Of a stretch of DNA of 64,000 nt, positions 30,501-39,429 are shown in pieces. The position numbers and the translations under genes are program-made. This DNA is from Cryoendolithus antarcticus (Eukaryota > Ascomycota > Dothideomycetes > Cladosporiales > Cladosporiaceae): positions 921,351 through 985,350 of the forward strand of contig NAJO01000014.1 in the NCBI GenBank assembly GCA_002077065.1, read 5' to 3'. How positions within the stretch are numbered: the first letter of the stretch is position 1; each line of letters starts with the position of its first letter. The notes below the pieces were generated by a model. It had not been told where the DNA came from. It saw only the letters and a program-made list of their open reading frames with translations, and did not search any database.

Positions 30501-32030
30501 GCGTGGCTGAGATGACCCATCTGCAGGATCTGTTTGTACTTGCTTCTTCATGCCATACTTCTGCACGAGCAACCTCGTACGGCCTCGAATTGCACTGGCA
30601 GTGCGACCCGTGATCAGGCCATCATTGACCAGAGTCGCAGCACCTGTTCCATTCTCGGCGGCATGGCGTAGAATATCGTCCTCCAGCCTCGTCCACAGCA
30701 CCTTTGAGCCGCGTGGAGCGCGTGATCCAGGACCGCCGTTCTTCGACTTGTGCGTCTTTCCTCCAGATCTCTCCGGGCTCGAATTTAGACCTGAGGAGCT
30801 GCGCATCTGCTGGCTGGACGACTGATTGGCAGCTCGAGACGCGCTTGTCGCAAGGGCCGGCCGGGAGACTTGGGGCTCGTCGTAGTCCTCGATATCATCG
30901 TCCTGGTCGGCGGGATAGTCCTGCAAGAACACTTCATCCTGAGCACTGGCCTCAGCAGTGGATGGAGGTGGAAAGGCGGGTCGGCTTGGCGCCGGTGCAG
31001 TGCGCTGCGTGTAAGGTGTAGTGGAAGGACTGGGCTTTGGGCGCTGAGCAGAGTCAGGATGCTCTTGAGAGAAGCCAGGGCGTGGGCGAGACTCTGGCGG
31101 CGTTGGGATGACCGAGTCTCGATTGCTAGAAACGCTGATCGTTGGTTGATCGTTATGGCTTGTATTCTGATCTGTGTCGACGGTGCGTGCACCGCTCTTC
31201 CTCGCGGCAGATTCGGACGCGCGGCGCTTCCTCTTTCGCGTCGTGGACGCACCTTGCAGTGCGGGCTGGGTCGTCGACGAACTTTCGCCCCCATTCCCCG
31301 ATGCGCGCATTGTCGACTGTGATCGCTGTGCCGGCACAGCGCTGCCCCCTGTGCTGCTATCGGTTGTGCCCATGCGAGCCGTCTGCGCCAAACCTCGACG
31401 CTGACGGAGGGGGGGTATGGTAAAGCCCTGAGCATCCAATCGCCTCGCCTGCTGGCCGTTGGCTGCCTGCTGTCCTGTCGTCGTGCCACCATTTTCACGT
31501 GACGGCAATGGCGTGTCCGGATCTAGCTCTGCCGTACTGCAACTCTTGGACTGCTGCTCCTGCCTCAGCAGATCGGCTCGCTGCTCCTCGCTCAGAGCTG
31601 CCTGATTGTACTTGTCCGGACGCAGCGAAGTATTTGGCGCAACAGAGCTGAGGCGGTCCCGCGCGTTCTGCACGACGTACAGCACGCGCTCGTTCGGAGG
31701 CATATCGCGGGAGTAGATTGTACCAACGAGGTCGCGATGGTCGATGACAGCATGGTCGCGGGTCTCCAGTCGGTGGAAGTAGCCCGCGGGTGCAGACGTC
31801 TTCTTGCCGGACTCCTCCCAGCGGCGATCGATCTCGTCCCAGAGGGCCCCAAAGCTGTCTTTGGGGTTGGCGGGTACAAGCAGCGAGTACACCTTCTGTG
31901 TCTTGCCGCCCGGGGACTGCGTAGGCTGGTCCTCAGAGGCGGGATTGCGAGGTGTGCCGATGTGCACCGTGAACGATACCATCAGCTCTGGCAACCCGCC
32001 CGGTGGCGGCATCGCGGCCGCGTCGGCCAT
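27546..32030 (-). CDS. Large nuclear protein with Myb/SANT-like repeats
   Basis: 1494 residues, single exon. The frame is open to 32177, but the ATG at 32030 (MADAAAMPPPGG) begins the family-like part. Residues about 15-115 form a compact domain (LMVSFTVHIG, KVYSLLVPANPKDSFGALW, VGTIYSRDMPPNERVLYVV), weakly like the ubiquitin-like head of Net1/Dnt1 nucleolar proteins. At about 440-580 are three helix-turn-helix units of Myb/SANT character: LWTRLEDDILRHAA...ASAIRGRTRLL, YWTQQERDLISKAIKDGK...ADAVEKKFRRW, and EIWSAKDGCRLRRAVRED...IALIRKKHKAY. Another conserved, basic Trp/Tyr-rich block is at about 1140-1240. The rest is disordered with acidic (DDEDDEDDDDQ) and Arg-rich runs. It is likely a chromatin or nucleolar factor. 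The Dnt1 tie is weak; the Myb-like call is better supported. Confidence 0.75.
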   Translation of the reverse strand: MADAAAMPPPGGLPELMVSFTVHIGTPRNPASEDQPTQSPGGKTQKVYSLLVPANPKDSFGALWDEIDRRWEESGKKTSAPAGYFHRLETRDHAVIDHRDLVGTIYSRDMPPNERVLYVVQNARDRLSSVAPNTSLRPDKYNQAALSEEQRADLLRQEQQSKSCSTAELDPDTPLPSRENGGTTTGQQAANGQQARRLDAQGFTIPPLRQRRGLAQTARMGTTDSSTGGSAVPAQRSQSTMRASGNGGESSSTTQPALQGASTTRKRKRRASESAARKSGARTVDTDQNTSHNDQPTISVSSNRDSVIPTPPESRPRPGFSQEHPDSAQRPKPSPSTTPYTQRTAPAPSRPAFPPPSTAEASAQDEVFLQDYPADQDDDIEDYDEPQVSRPALATSASRAANQSSSQQMRSSSGLNSSPERSGGKTHKSKNGGPGSRAPRGSKVLWTRLEDDILRHAAENGTGAATLVNDGLITGRTASAIRGRTRLLVQKYGMKKQVQTDPADGSSQPRDSQPPSSQPSSSQAQLTQHRHDQYWTQQERDLISKAIKDGKDAKETNIRGRSADAVEKKFRRWQAAAWRVVTDEHTYPDDTVHLEIWSAKDGCRLRRAVREDMSLAQLHQKYFRQWDIALIRKKHKAYERQVKLLSGNASVNSTASSQQTEDASATRTVGKMLRDLETAMSESAAPPAEQQSPALVSSSPLATSPTDATAHAASAQTPSVPPVTAGSGTSSANLREPRSREPRPVSRFRLAPGADGQQTFDLGRGNGRARARPAVPARGPRRSPRQNRSIPVASQALTDPDELQAFHEAHFGSDVTPAVAVAQDGANVMAPQDGESSKPAGQSDVTAVTDVQDEEMDTADSNDHDTAADDLAMLDAPIFAETTTPSSIRVLQEVSIPSPSRVRATQNASESMERMMDESQPTVSGPARATGSVVPALESSQESSVAFQTQDPMNTRSQRLAREARDSQISRAPTMQDAPLDRDEVHAAKQQASLAQAAAVGNYDSTQSQNRNAPITLSSRARRDVDAMPARNEAPTAALISVLDKQDTALVRDSSSEAQDTQKKQVVTHASNSPPKETPPTSGPVPLKGLPRVWRPNNSDGDVAWHLREPVKSDEAIWRDLRIDYKEKWKSWDSKKRQRAFEVEHHNALVRNATMYDDVNLQKALHIKAKKRCRLRRVGDGTYEEKLRYGQEPRWDIINGMNTGDDVDDEIFRDNATEITDLSEHEQDDRLEFDSEGNVLEKKEEVVESDEDMIKDRHFSEVNSDDEDDEDDDDQPPFTPGRGRAHQQSTAAEDDIVYEDEESVQQSRQPTTPRVRSGGASGSHRQRALDSQLTDGPAVRSTSMNTSDSRRHRHRRKGRKEDGRDSSSTASARRPHQQVPRPATANARLTTANIRRLNGELSSPTTRASDMPPPPRRSPRNRANAAVEVSDTQPRRSRPQRVGVQPMTTPMRNIIRNAVVPPVPVDRYATPRNNRQFLGGYDEETSVGSAEISE

Positions 32031-32420
32031 GGCGGAGATGCTTGCAGCTAGTGAAGTGATGACATGGGAAGTGAGCGATGAGGCTAGCGATGATGGTAGC
32101 GATGTGGGTGTATGTACAAAGTATGGCAATGCAGTGAGAAGAGAGAGGACTCGACGGTCGGAGTGAGCCAACCTCACGAGAGCTAAATTACAAACGCGCT
32201 AGCGCGAGAGCTTCGTGTTCGCGGGGTTAGCGTTTGGGGGTGTCTCCGTGGTCGCCATTGCGATCTATCGCATCGGACTCCAATGATACACTCATATCTA
32301 CGTGCATTCCCAATGCGTGTGCTACACCCTACAACCCGTTCCTCGCAGAGCATCCTAGGCTCCGCTAACACACACGCTATCCCGCCGGTCAGATCAAACC
32401 GAATCAATGGACTCGAACGG
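32031..32420. other. Intergenic
   Basis: 5' leader and promoter of the Myb-like gene (the frame happens to be open to 32177) and 3' end of the MYND relic. Nothing else recognised. Confidence 0.45.
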
Positions 32421-33189
32421 TCAGGCAGATTTCAGCGCAGACTTGTCCTCGCTCTCCGCCATCTGTTGAAGCATACCTTCAGTCTCCTCCAGCCAGACAT
32501 TCCAGCCATACACTTTTTGTCCCAGCATCCTCAATTTCACCGCCATGTTGGGGTCACCCCAAGCTTCCTGTATCCTCTGGCCTGTCCTCGCTACCGTCAG
32601 GGCGAAGTCATTGTTCAACTTGGCGAAGCGGATGCATTCAAAATTGTGCAATGCATTCCACCATGGTGGGAGGACTTTGGCTTTTTCGGCTTCTACCATA
32701 AAATGAACGAATGCTACCGTAGACGAGGCTGACTTGCCATCGTGGATCGTGTTAGTCATTGCACTGCCGGTATAGTCGCGAACGCCCTCTTGACGCATGC
32801 GTAGGCAGTCGATGAGGAGCTTGTAAGTCTCGATCTCGGATAGATTGTGGAGAAACGTGCCTTCACGCAAAGTGGTGAACGGCTTCTCTTCCAGACCGAT
32901 CTCAGATCCCGTGGGTATTTCCCTCTGCAGACGTGCTCTGGACTCTTCTGTGTCGAAGTCGGCGCCCAATAAGTCCCACATCTCGTCCCCGGGAAATGGA
33001 TTCTTGGGATCCGGGTGGGCAGACTTTGCCTGAGCCATAATCTTGCAATCTCTTGTGCGCAGACCATTGTGCACTCTGGCATTCTTTACCGCAGTACCTC
33101 ATTAGCTCACATCGGCCGCAAACAAGCAGTCGTACGTCCTTGGCGCCGCACTTGTCACATTCGTCCGAGGCTTGTCCGCGTGCTGACAT
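32421..33189 (-). pseudogene. MYND zinc-finger protein, copy 1, frameshifted
   Basis: One of three MYND genes in this window. From ATG 33189 the finger reads CDKCGAKDVRLLVCGRC, YCGKECQSAQWSAHK in one frame; the family then needs RDCK, which is present only in the next frame (RDCKIMAQ...) that stays open to the stop at 32421. The sequence cacaagagattgcaag at about 33045-33060 would be in frame with one more AG pair, so a two-base loss in an AG run is the simplest cause. The following domain is intact: TYKLLIDCLRMRQEG, FVHFMVEAEKAKVLPPWWNAL, IQEAWGDPNMAVKLRMLGQKVYG. It lacks the intron that copies 2 and 3 have at GTFL-HN. The role of the family is unknown. Confidence 0.75.
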
Positions 33190-33601
33190 GGTGTCGTGAG
33201 CTGTAGAGATCAACTATTTGTTTCACCAAAGCAGTGCGGAAGTCATGCCTCTAATGTACTTGATGTGCACTGTGAGTCAACTTATCTGAACCCCCTAGAT
33301 CTCAGATGATGCCGGGGGTTTCTCTCATGATCTACGCATTACCGTGATGAAGCTAGCAGAGGATCGATCCCACGCGTAGATTGACCACGTTCAGTCAAGG
33401 GATATTTTACACTGATGCAGTCTTCTCAATAGGATGGCTTAGCCTATTATGCAATCCTGCTTCCCGAATGAACCAGGGCGGTCTGTCCAACCAGAGTGTC
33501 GCCGACACTGTGTAAAGCTGGCATGCTTACGACCTTCTTACAGCTCGCCATGCAATACACGAGACTGCTACTGCTTACTTGCTGGTAGCCTAGTACCAAT
33601 T
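33190..33601. other. Intergenic between MYND copies
   Basis: No gene recognised. An imperfect stem, gaaccccc...gggggtttc, lies at about 33287-33322. Confidence 0.4.
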
Positions 33602-34488
33602 CTAGAACCCGCCTAACAAGCGTCCCTGTCCAGCCTCAGCTTGCACCATACTCCCCAACACATCCCGCGCTTCAGGGAACGGCACATTCCCGTACACCAC
33701 TTTCGCCAACATCCGTAGCTTCATAGGCATGTAGTGATCCTTCCACGTCTCCTGGATATCTGACTTCTCCTGCGCACACTCGAGGGAGAAGCCCTCATCG
33801 CTGGCAGAGAGGTGCAGGCAGTGGGTGGTGCTAGAGGCCTTCCACCATGGAGGTAAGATCTGAGCCTTCTCGGCCTTCGCGATGAACTTGCGGAAGGCCG
33901 GGATCGAGGAAGGCTCGGAGTTGTAGATAGTGCCGACCATCGTGTCGCCGGCAAAGGAGTAGGTGTCCTCTTGGCGCATGCGTAGACAGTCGATGAGGAG
34001 CTTGTAGGTTGTAGCTTCGGGGAGGTTGTGGCTGGAAGAAGATTGTTCGCTAAACATCCTCATCACTGCTGAAGGTGCCGGCAAGAAGGAAGCTTACAGG
34101 AATTCATTCTGCGGAACGCAGTGAACGGCTTCTCCATCAATTTCGGACCGCTCGCGAAGTCAGTCGGCTTACCGAAGGACTGTTTCTTCAACATTCCATG
34201 GAAGGGCTGCGATTCGTCTTTGCCGAACATGGCGCCTAGCATATCGGACAGACTGAGCTGAGCTTGCGGAGGTGAAGACGGCTCTTTCGGGCTATCAGAG
34301 ACCTTGAAGTTGAGCAAACCACCGCGCGCAAGGATCATGCACTCTTTCTTGTGCTGAGCCTTCCAGTGCGACGTCTAGCAGGTCTTGTCGCAGTACTGGA
34401 TATATTTGCAATTGTCACACTTTCGCAGCGGCTTGTCCTTTGCACTGCACGTACCGCACTTGCCGAGACCCGGATGATTTGTCGACAT
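33602..34488 (-). pseudogene. MYND zinc-finger protein, copy 2, nonsense plus frameshift
   Basis: Starts MSTNHPGLGKCGTCSAKDKP at 34488. Within the finger the codon after CDKTC is TAG (34375-34377), where relatives have a residue such as Gln; the same frame then goes on with TSHWKAQHKKEC, so CAG to TAG is the likely change. A second lesion is one base missing near 34098-34108: eight bases separate the codons aligned to Arg and Phe of RDGTF, where copies 1 and 3 have nine. The intron at 34032-34097 (gtaagc...ttccag) is well formed. The second exon is intact to 33602: HNLPEATTYKLLIDCLRMRQED, FRKFIAKAEKAQILPPWW, IQETWKDHYMPMKLRMLAKVVYG. CAG to TAG is of the CpA-to-TpA type favoured by RIP, though one site proves nothing. 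Confidence 0.78.
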
Positions 34489-34680
34489 GGTGCTGGGCGA
34501 TGTGTGTTGCGGGCTGCGGGATTGTATGTAGTGCAGAGACTGGAGTGAGAGACGATCGACCAAGTCTGTCGTGCCTGCCGTCTGTCCAACGTGGCAGCCT
34601 GGCCTGAGCGAGGAAAGAGCAACGCTCATGCACACACAGGCACTAATCGTCGCCAAACCCATCTTGCGCCCCACATTCAT

Positions 34681-37062
34681 TCACCCAATGAACTCGCCAT
34701 CAGCCATCCCCTCCCAAGCAGCTCCAGTCTCCCACACCCTCTGCATCAGCTTCCTTGCCCGACTGACATGCTGCATACCCCACCCTTCAACACTTGTCAG
34801 CCTCTCCATGAACAGCCTCCTCTGCTCATCCGTGAGCGCCTCGCATCCCGCAGTGAAGATGGGAAAAAGCAAGCAACTCTCTGCCGTACTACCTTTCCGC
34901 ACTGCCGATAGTGAGCGCACTATATGATTCACTGACTTCTGTACTTCCTCGGAAGTAGAAGGAAGATTGAGGACCCGTCGTGAGAGGTGTATCATGCCAG
35001 CCCAGTGGTATGCTTCGTTGGTAGCGTAGATCTCATTGATGTCTTGCTCTGACTTCGCATTGTCGGGTGCTCCGTCTGTGGGTGTCGTGTGCATACAGCC
35101 CCCGTAGACACACTTGGCACTCGCTTGAAGTCGCTTCTTCAGCTCCTCCGCTTGTGTCGCAACAGCCTCGCTTGGCCGCCAGCCTGGTCGCGCTGACCGA
35201 GTGATGGGGTTGATGCGCTCTTTGTCACACTGCCATGCAAGCTCTGCAACACCGGCAAGCAAGGCGATACATCTGCCGGAGAAGCCAAAGAAGCAGTCAA
35301 TTTGATAGATCTCGGCGTCGCTTCGATTCACGAGCCAGAGACCACCACCATCCTCAAGGTAGGCGCCACAGAGAGGCTGCGTTTGGCGGCCACCACTCAT
35401 ACTGCCTAGTACGTCCAGGTAGGCGAACCATCGGGAGAGGAAAGAGATGGCTGCTCTATCTCTTGGACCTGCTGCACGCTGTGCTAGATCGTGCAGGCCA
35501 CCTCGAGCAACAATGAACTGTCGAGCAACTTGGAGATGGTTCTGCCATGTGATGGGCACGACAAACGTGTTGGGTGAGATGATCTCGAGCGATGCCAGCA
35601 TGATTGCGGTAGCGAGTGGTGCAAGTGAATTCGGATCTGCTGGATCTGCACTGCCAGGTGAAGATGGCTCATTGAGTGCTCTTCGCAATGCTGGGAATAC
35701 ATCTGACATCCACTGAGCGATCCGATTTGCAGGCTCAGGATGATCTAGAAGTCTGGCACGATGGGAGGCAGAGAATGCGAGCATGAGATGTAGCAAATGC
35801 TTGTTCCGCACTGCCATCTGCGGAAGGACGCTCCGGAGGGGGTTCTCGGGACAGTCATGAGGTACCAGTATCCGTGCTGTGTGGTTGAGGAAGTGATGAA
35901 AGTATAGTAAGTTCATGGGATTATCACTGAGCTCAAACGGAAGCGGCTCCAGTGAGCGAGGTACCCTCACGGGCACGGGCTTGTCATAGTAGCCGCCAGG
36001 CTCGAATACCATCTGTCTGGCCTCTGCCTCAGCAGACGATGTGCTGGTCTCTGAACGTGCATCGCTTGTCCTGCGGAGATCCGGCGATCGTGGTCCGATA
36101 GCACCTCGATCGTCATTCCGGGGTGCGTCCAGATCCGGCAGCCCGTGATCATAGCCGTACAATCTCGAGCTGTGACTGTCACTGCGAACATGCTGCGGAC
36201 GCATAGACTCGTCCGACGGGTCCGAGAGCAATGACTTGACCGACAGCCGCCGCAGATCTGGTGGATCTTGAATTGACATTGGCGCCGGAGGAGGCGGAGG
36301 GAATGGGGATGTAGTGGAGATACTCGACCCGGGCGTGGCAGGAGTATTGACAATGCTACTGATACTGTGCGGTGTGTAGTATGTCGAATCGGGACTTTGC
36401 TGATCGTGCATTGATGGCGGCCGAGGAACTGCATACGGTGGACTGGGTTGGCCACCCAAGAAGGGCATCCTGGGACTCAATTTCATGCGCTTCGAGCTGT
36501 GATCGGGTGACCACGTTGGAGGTGTTGCTGTTGATGAGGTTGAAGGCGTGCCCACACTTGCACTGAGCTGCGCGTATGGCGGCAAGTCCTGTCCAGACTG
36601 GGCTTGATAGTCGTGCGGCGCATCTTGAAGCTTTGCGAGTTGCAGACTGGGGTCAATCGACATCATGGGCGCTGCTCCTTGCACAGCATCCGGACCTGCG
36701 TGTGACGTAGGTCTCTCTTGCTTGGGTTGGCGAGGCGCAGACTGCGGTCGAGGACTTGGCTGCGCGGAGAAGACATGCTCAAAGCTACCCTTTGCTGATC
36801 TTGATGACGGTGTAGCAAACGACTCTGGCGTGGCAACAAAAGTGAAGCTTCCCGATTCAGCTCCCAAATCATCCTGATCCTTCTTCGATCGCCCTCCCCA
36901 CGTCAGACGTATCGAGTAGTCGCAAGTAGTCCCGTTCTTCACGCAGGTCGCGCACGCCGGCCGCTCCTCCGGACATCGGATCTTCTTCGCCTTACACGGC
37001 CAGCAGCCCGTGCGACTGCGCTTCTTAGGCTCAGCGCTGCCATCTTTCTTCGGTCGCGGCAT
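34681..37062 (-). CDS. Zn2Cys6 fungal transcription factor
   Basis: 793 residues, single exon, starting at ATG 37062 (MPRPKKDGSA); an upstream in-frame ATG at 37101 gives an atypical head. The binuclear zinc cluster has Cys20, 23, 30, 37, 40 and 47 (GCWPCKAKKIRCPEERPAC, then ATCVKNGTTCDY), with basic residues on both sides. About 60-340 is low-complexity Ser/Pro-rich. From about 370 to the end is a helical fungal-specific middle homology region (MNLLYFHHFLNHTARILVPH, VRNKHLLHLMLAFSASHRARL, QFIVARGGLHDL). This layout resembles the PF11951 type regulators such as acr-2/UGA3-like proteins. Targets are unknown; none of its neighbours forms an obvious pathway with it. Confidence 0.93.
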   Translation of the reverse strand: MPRPKKDGSAEPKKRSRTGCWPCKAKKIRCPEERPACATCVKNGTTCDYSIRLTWGGRSKKDQDDLGAESGSFTFVATPESFATPSSRSAKGSFEHVFSAQPSPRPQSAPRQPKQERPTSHAGPDAVQGAAPMMSIDPSLQLAKLQDAPHDYQAQSGQDLPPYAQLSASVGTPSTSSTATPPTWSPDHSSKRMKLSPRMPFLGGQPSPPYAVPRPPSMHDQQSPDSTYYTPHSISSIVNTPATPGSSISTTSPFPPPPPAPMSIQDPPDLRRLSVKSLLSDPSDESMRPQHVRSDSHSSRLYGYDHGLPDLDAPRNDDRGAIGPRSPDLRRTSDARSETSTSSAEAEARQMVFEPGGYYDKPVPVRVPRSLEPLPFELSDNPMNLLYFHHFLNHTARILVPHDCPENPLRSVLPQMAVRNKHLLHLMLAFSASHRARLLDHPEPANRIAQWMSDVFPALRRALNEPSSPGSADPADPNSLAPLATAIMLASLEIISPNTFVVPITWQNHLQVARQFIVARGGLHDLAQRAAGPRDRAAISFLSRWFAYLDVLGSMSGGRQTQPLCGAYLEDGGGLWLVNRSDAEIYQIDCFFGFSGRCIALLAGVAELAWQCDKERINPITRSARPGWRPSEAVATQAEELKKRLQASAKCVYGGCMHTTPTDGAPDNAKSEQDINEIYATNEAYHWAGMIHLSRRVLNLPSTSEEVQKSVNHIVRSLSAVRKGSTAESCLLFPIFTAGCEALTDEQRRLFMERLTSVEGWGMQHVSRARKLMQRVWETGAAWEGMADGEFIG

Positions 37063-37604
37063 CCTGGAGGACCACCAAGATCGCGCAACTCGTGTGCGCA
37101 ATGCCGTTGGAGGGGTGTGCGGGAGCCTCTATAAAGGAGATTGGGGGAAATGACTGCTCTACTTCATGGTGAGGGCCGAGTCAGTCACGTCAAGACATCT
37201 GGAAGACCGCTTAACATCTCCACGCGAAAACACCAGAAGGCACAACAAGGTGAACTGCGCATGGCGGCTGAAGTGCTTATGTTAGAGTTCATCCCCACGT
37301 GAGCTCCGGAGGCGCGGGGTGTCCTTGCCAAGCGCAGGGCGCTAGGTGTTCACCTCCGATGGAGACGTTCGGTGAAGGCCATTAGCATATCACCATGCGC
37401 TATTACTGGAACATCGGGAACTAGAAGGTCTTGGTCTAGACCATTGAAGCCGCGGCACCGATCTGTTGATGACGACTAGCGTTACGATAAGCCCACTCTT
37501 CAGCCCGGTGTGAGACGCAACTCGAACATTGCTTGGTGCTATCCTATGCCTCAATACAAACTCCCATGCAAGCGGACATCAGCCTGCGACGCCTGTATGC
37601 CACA
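37063..37604. other. Intergenic
   Basis: Promoter of the Zn2Cys6 gene and 3' end of the Gly-rich gene. A TATAAA at about 37129 is on the plus strand, away from any plus-strand gene. Confidence 0.45.
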
Positions 37605-38315
37605 TCAGATGGTCAGGTGCGATCCCCTCGTCACGAACGAGCTCCGACTGCTCCTGTTTTGATGGAACTGGTAGGGGTAATTTGGCACCTCATTTCTCGG
37701 CGTCCTCGCACCCAGGTATGGTGACCCTCGAGGATCATGACGATCCCTGAATATACTGCCGCCATACGGTCTGCTGTCGCGCGCATCAAACCCTCTGAAG
37801 GCGCCACGAGCATCGTAGCGCTCGCCCATGCCGCCTCCGCCGTATGGCCGACTAGACCGGCCACCGAGACCGGCGAATGTGTCTGGACGTTGGTACTGTT
37901 GCTGGTATGGCCTGCGCTCGCGATTGGGTACTTGGTAGGCAGAACCTCCACTACGGTATTCCCCGCCGCCTCCGAAGCGATCTTGGAGGCCATCGAACCG
38001 ACGACCGAGGCTGCCAGCGAAGCGGCTGAACCCACCTGCTTAGCTGTCAGCTCCTCTCTGCTAGATCTGGCCATGCACGCGGTCTTCAGAACGGAGATAT
38101 CGCAAACGAAGCGCTATAGACAGATCAATATTGCTCACCGAAAGGGTTTGACGACTGCCTACCCCCACCGTCACGTTGGCCTATGAGACGAGTCAGTGTT
38201 CATCATCGATGTCAGTAACAAGCATCAACGACTTACGGTTCTCCATCATGCCAATGTAAGCCGGGCTGAAGTTCGCAGGATGGCGACGAAGCGCATCTCG
38301 GTCTCGCCAAGACAT
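37605..38315 (-). CDS. Gly/Arg/Tyr-rich small protein, three exons
   Basis: Not visible as one ORF. Model complement(join(37605..38035, 38139..38180, 38237..38315)), 183 residues. Exon 1 from ATG 38315 encodes MSWRDRDALRRHPAN, then FSPAYIGMMEN; donor gtaagt. Exon 2 is 42 bases (RQRDGGGRQSSNPFG), donor gtgagc. Exon 3 follows branch ctgac and acceptor gcag and is open for 143 codons of low-complexity sequence: FGGGGEYRSGGSAYQVP, RRPYQQQYQRPDTFAGLGG, SRPYGGGGMGERYDARGAF. Phases agree at both joins. RG, YGG and YQQQY repeats are typical of RNA-binding or condensate-forming disordered proteins. Exon 1 has a close sister at 38990-39040. No family assigned. Confidence 0.6.
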
Positions 38316-38875
38316 GGCGAAGGTTCAGATGTCCGGGAATGTGTGGGTTGCGGATGCGTGTCAAGACGCTGGTAGGTGCTTGTGATGATGTCGGACTTGC
38401 GGGTTCCTTCGCCTGGCGATACTGCAGCCAGTGGCAACAGCAGAGCACAAGAACTTTTGAGCCCCAGGTCCTCTTTGGTGACTGGCATTATACCCTCTGC
38501 CGCTGACGACGCCGTGTTCTCTTGACCACTGCCTAGGGGGATCGCATGCACTGTACGTGATCCGTCAGCTGCAACGAGCGCTGCTTCTCCGAGGTCGACG
38601 CTCATCACTGCTGACAAGCGGGTCAGTGCTCGACACGCACAGAGTAGAGTAAACATCGAGTCGAGCGGCGTGAGATAAAGTCGGTAAGTAATTTGATTCC
38701 CAATCTGCCCAAGCAAACGCCGGTACTACCGTGCCTATACCAATCTACAACCTTCAAACCTCAGCCCTACATCTCCCGACCTCAGCCCCACCACGTCCTC
38801 ATCCTATCCCTGAACCCCATCCGCGGGTACCACCCACCACGCGGCTGCGCATCAGTTTGCCAAGATTCTCTCGCT
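38316..38875. other. Intergenic
   Basis: A minus-strand frame is open here (38246-38716), but its end is out of frame with the Gly-rich gene exon 1 and shows no family likeness. Confidence 0.4.
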
Positions 38876-39118
38876 CTACTCGGCAGAAACGGGGGCTGCG
38901 AGTGGCGATGAGCTATAGTACAAAGTCAGCAAGAACACTGATAAGATCAGTCCTCCAAAATTCATCAACAGACGGTTCTGCATCATGCCTATGTAGGCTG
39001 GGCTAGTTCTGGAATAGTAGCTTTCGTGACGAGGCATGCTATATCGAGTTGGAGGAGCGTGGCCGTAAGCTGCTTGATGGAGCTCGTAAGGGAACTGGCT
39101 GTTGTAGTGGCGTGTCAT
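38876..39118 (-). CDS. Short ORF sharing exon 1 motif with the Gly-rich gene
   Basis: 80 codons from ATG 39118. Residues about 29-48 (MPRHESYYSRTSPAYIGMMQ) match the exon 1 end of the gene at 38315 (SPAYIGMMEN), and the next bases are C then gtctgt where the sister has C then gtaagt. Here the frame runs on into a hydrophobic helix (LLMNFGGLILSVFLLTLYYS). It may be a tandem duplicate whose splice donor has weakened, or a gene with a further, unseen exon. Product unknown; expression uncertain. Confidence 0.4.
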   Translation of the reverse strand: MTRHYNSQFPYELHQAAYGHAPPTRYSMPRHESYYSRTSPAYIGMMQNRLLMNFGGLILSVFLLTLYYSSSPLAAPVSAE

Positions 39119-39429
39119 GCTGATGAAGATATGAGCAATGTCGATGGGTCCGAAAGTAGGGTGATGAGGTGATCATGGAGCAGCATCGTCGCAGAGGAGC
39201 ACAGGACGACGACCTGGGATGTCAGTACATGCAGACGCCACAGAGAGATGCCACGGCTGCGCTCATGACATGAGTGTAAAGGTACGTGTATGGAGCTTTG
39301 TTCGTTGGCCATGTGGTCTCTGCTATCACGTACAAGATACACTACAAGCTCAGCATCCCTCATACAGTGTATATGAAGCTAGGTCTGAGAGATGGTCAGC
39401 CTCGGACACGGTCAATGGGATTCTGGGAC
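39119..39429. other. Intergenic
   Basis: Only the 3' side of the MFS gene and the upstream side of the short ORF; nothing recognised. Confidence 0.45.

Noticed and set aside
33361..33385. tRNA B-box-like ggatcgatccc
   Set aside because: No A box or cloverleaf could be built around it.
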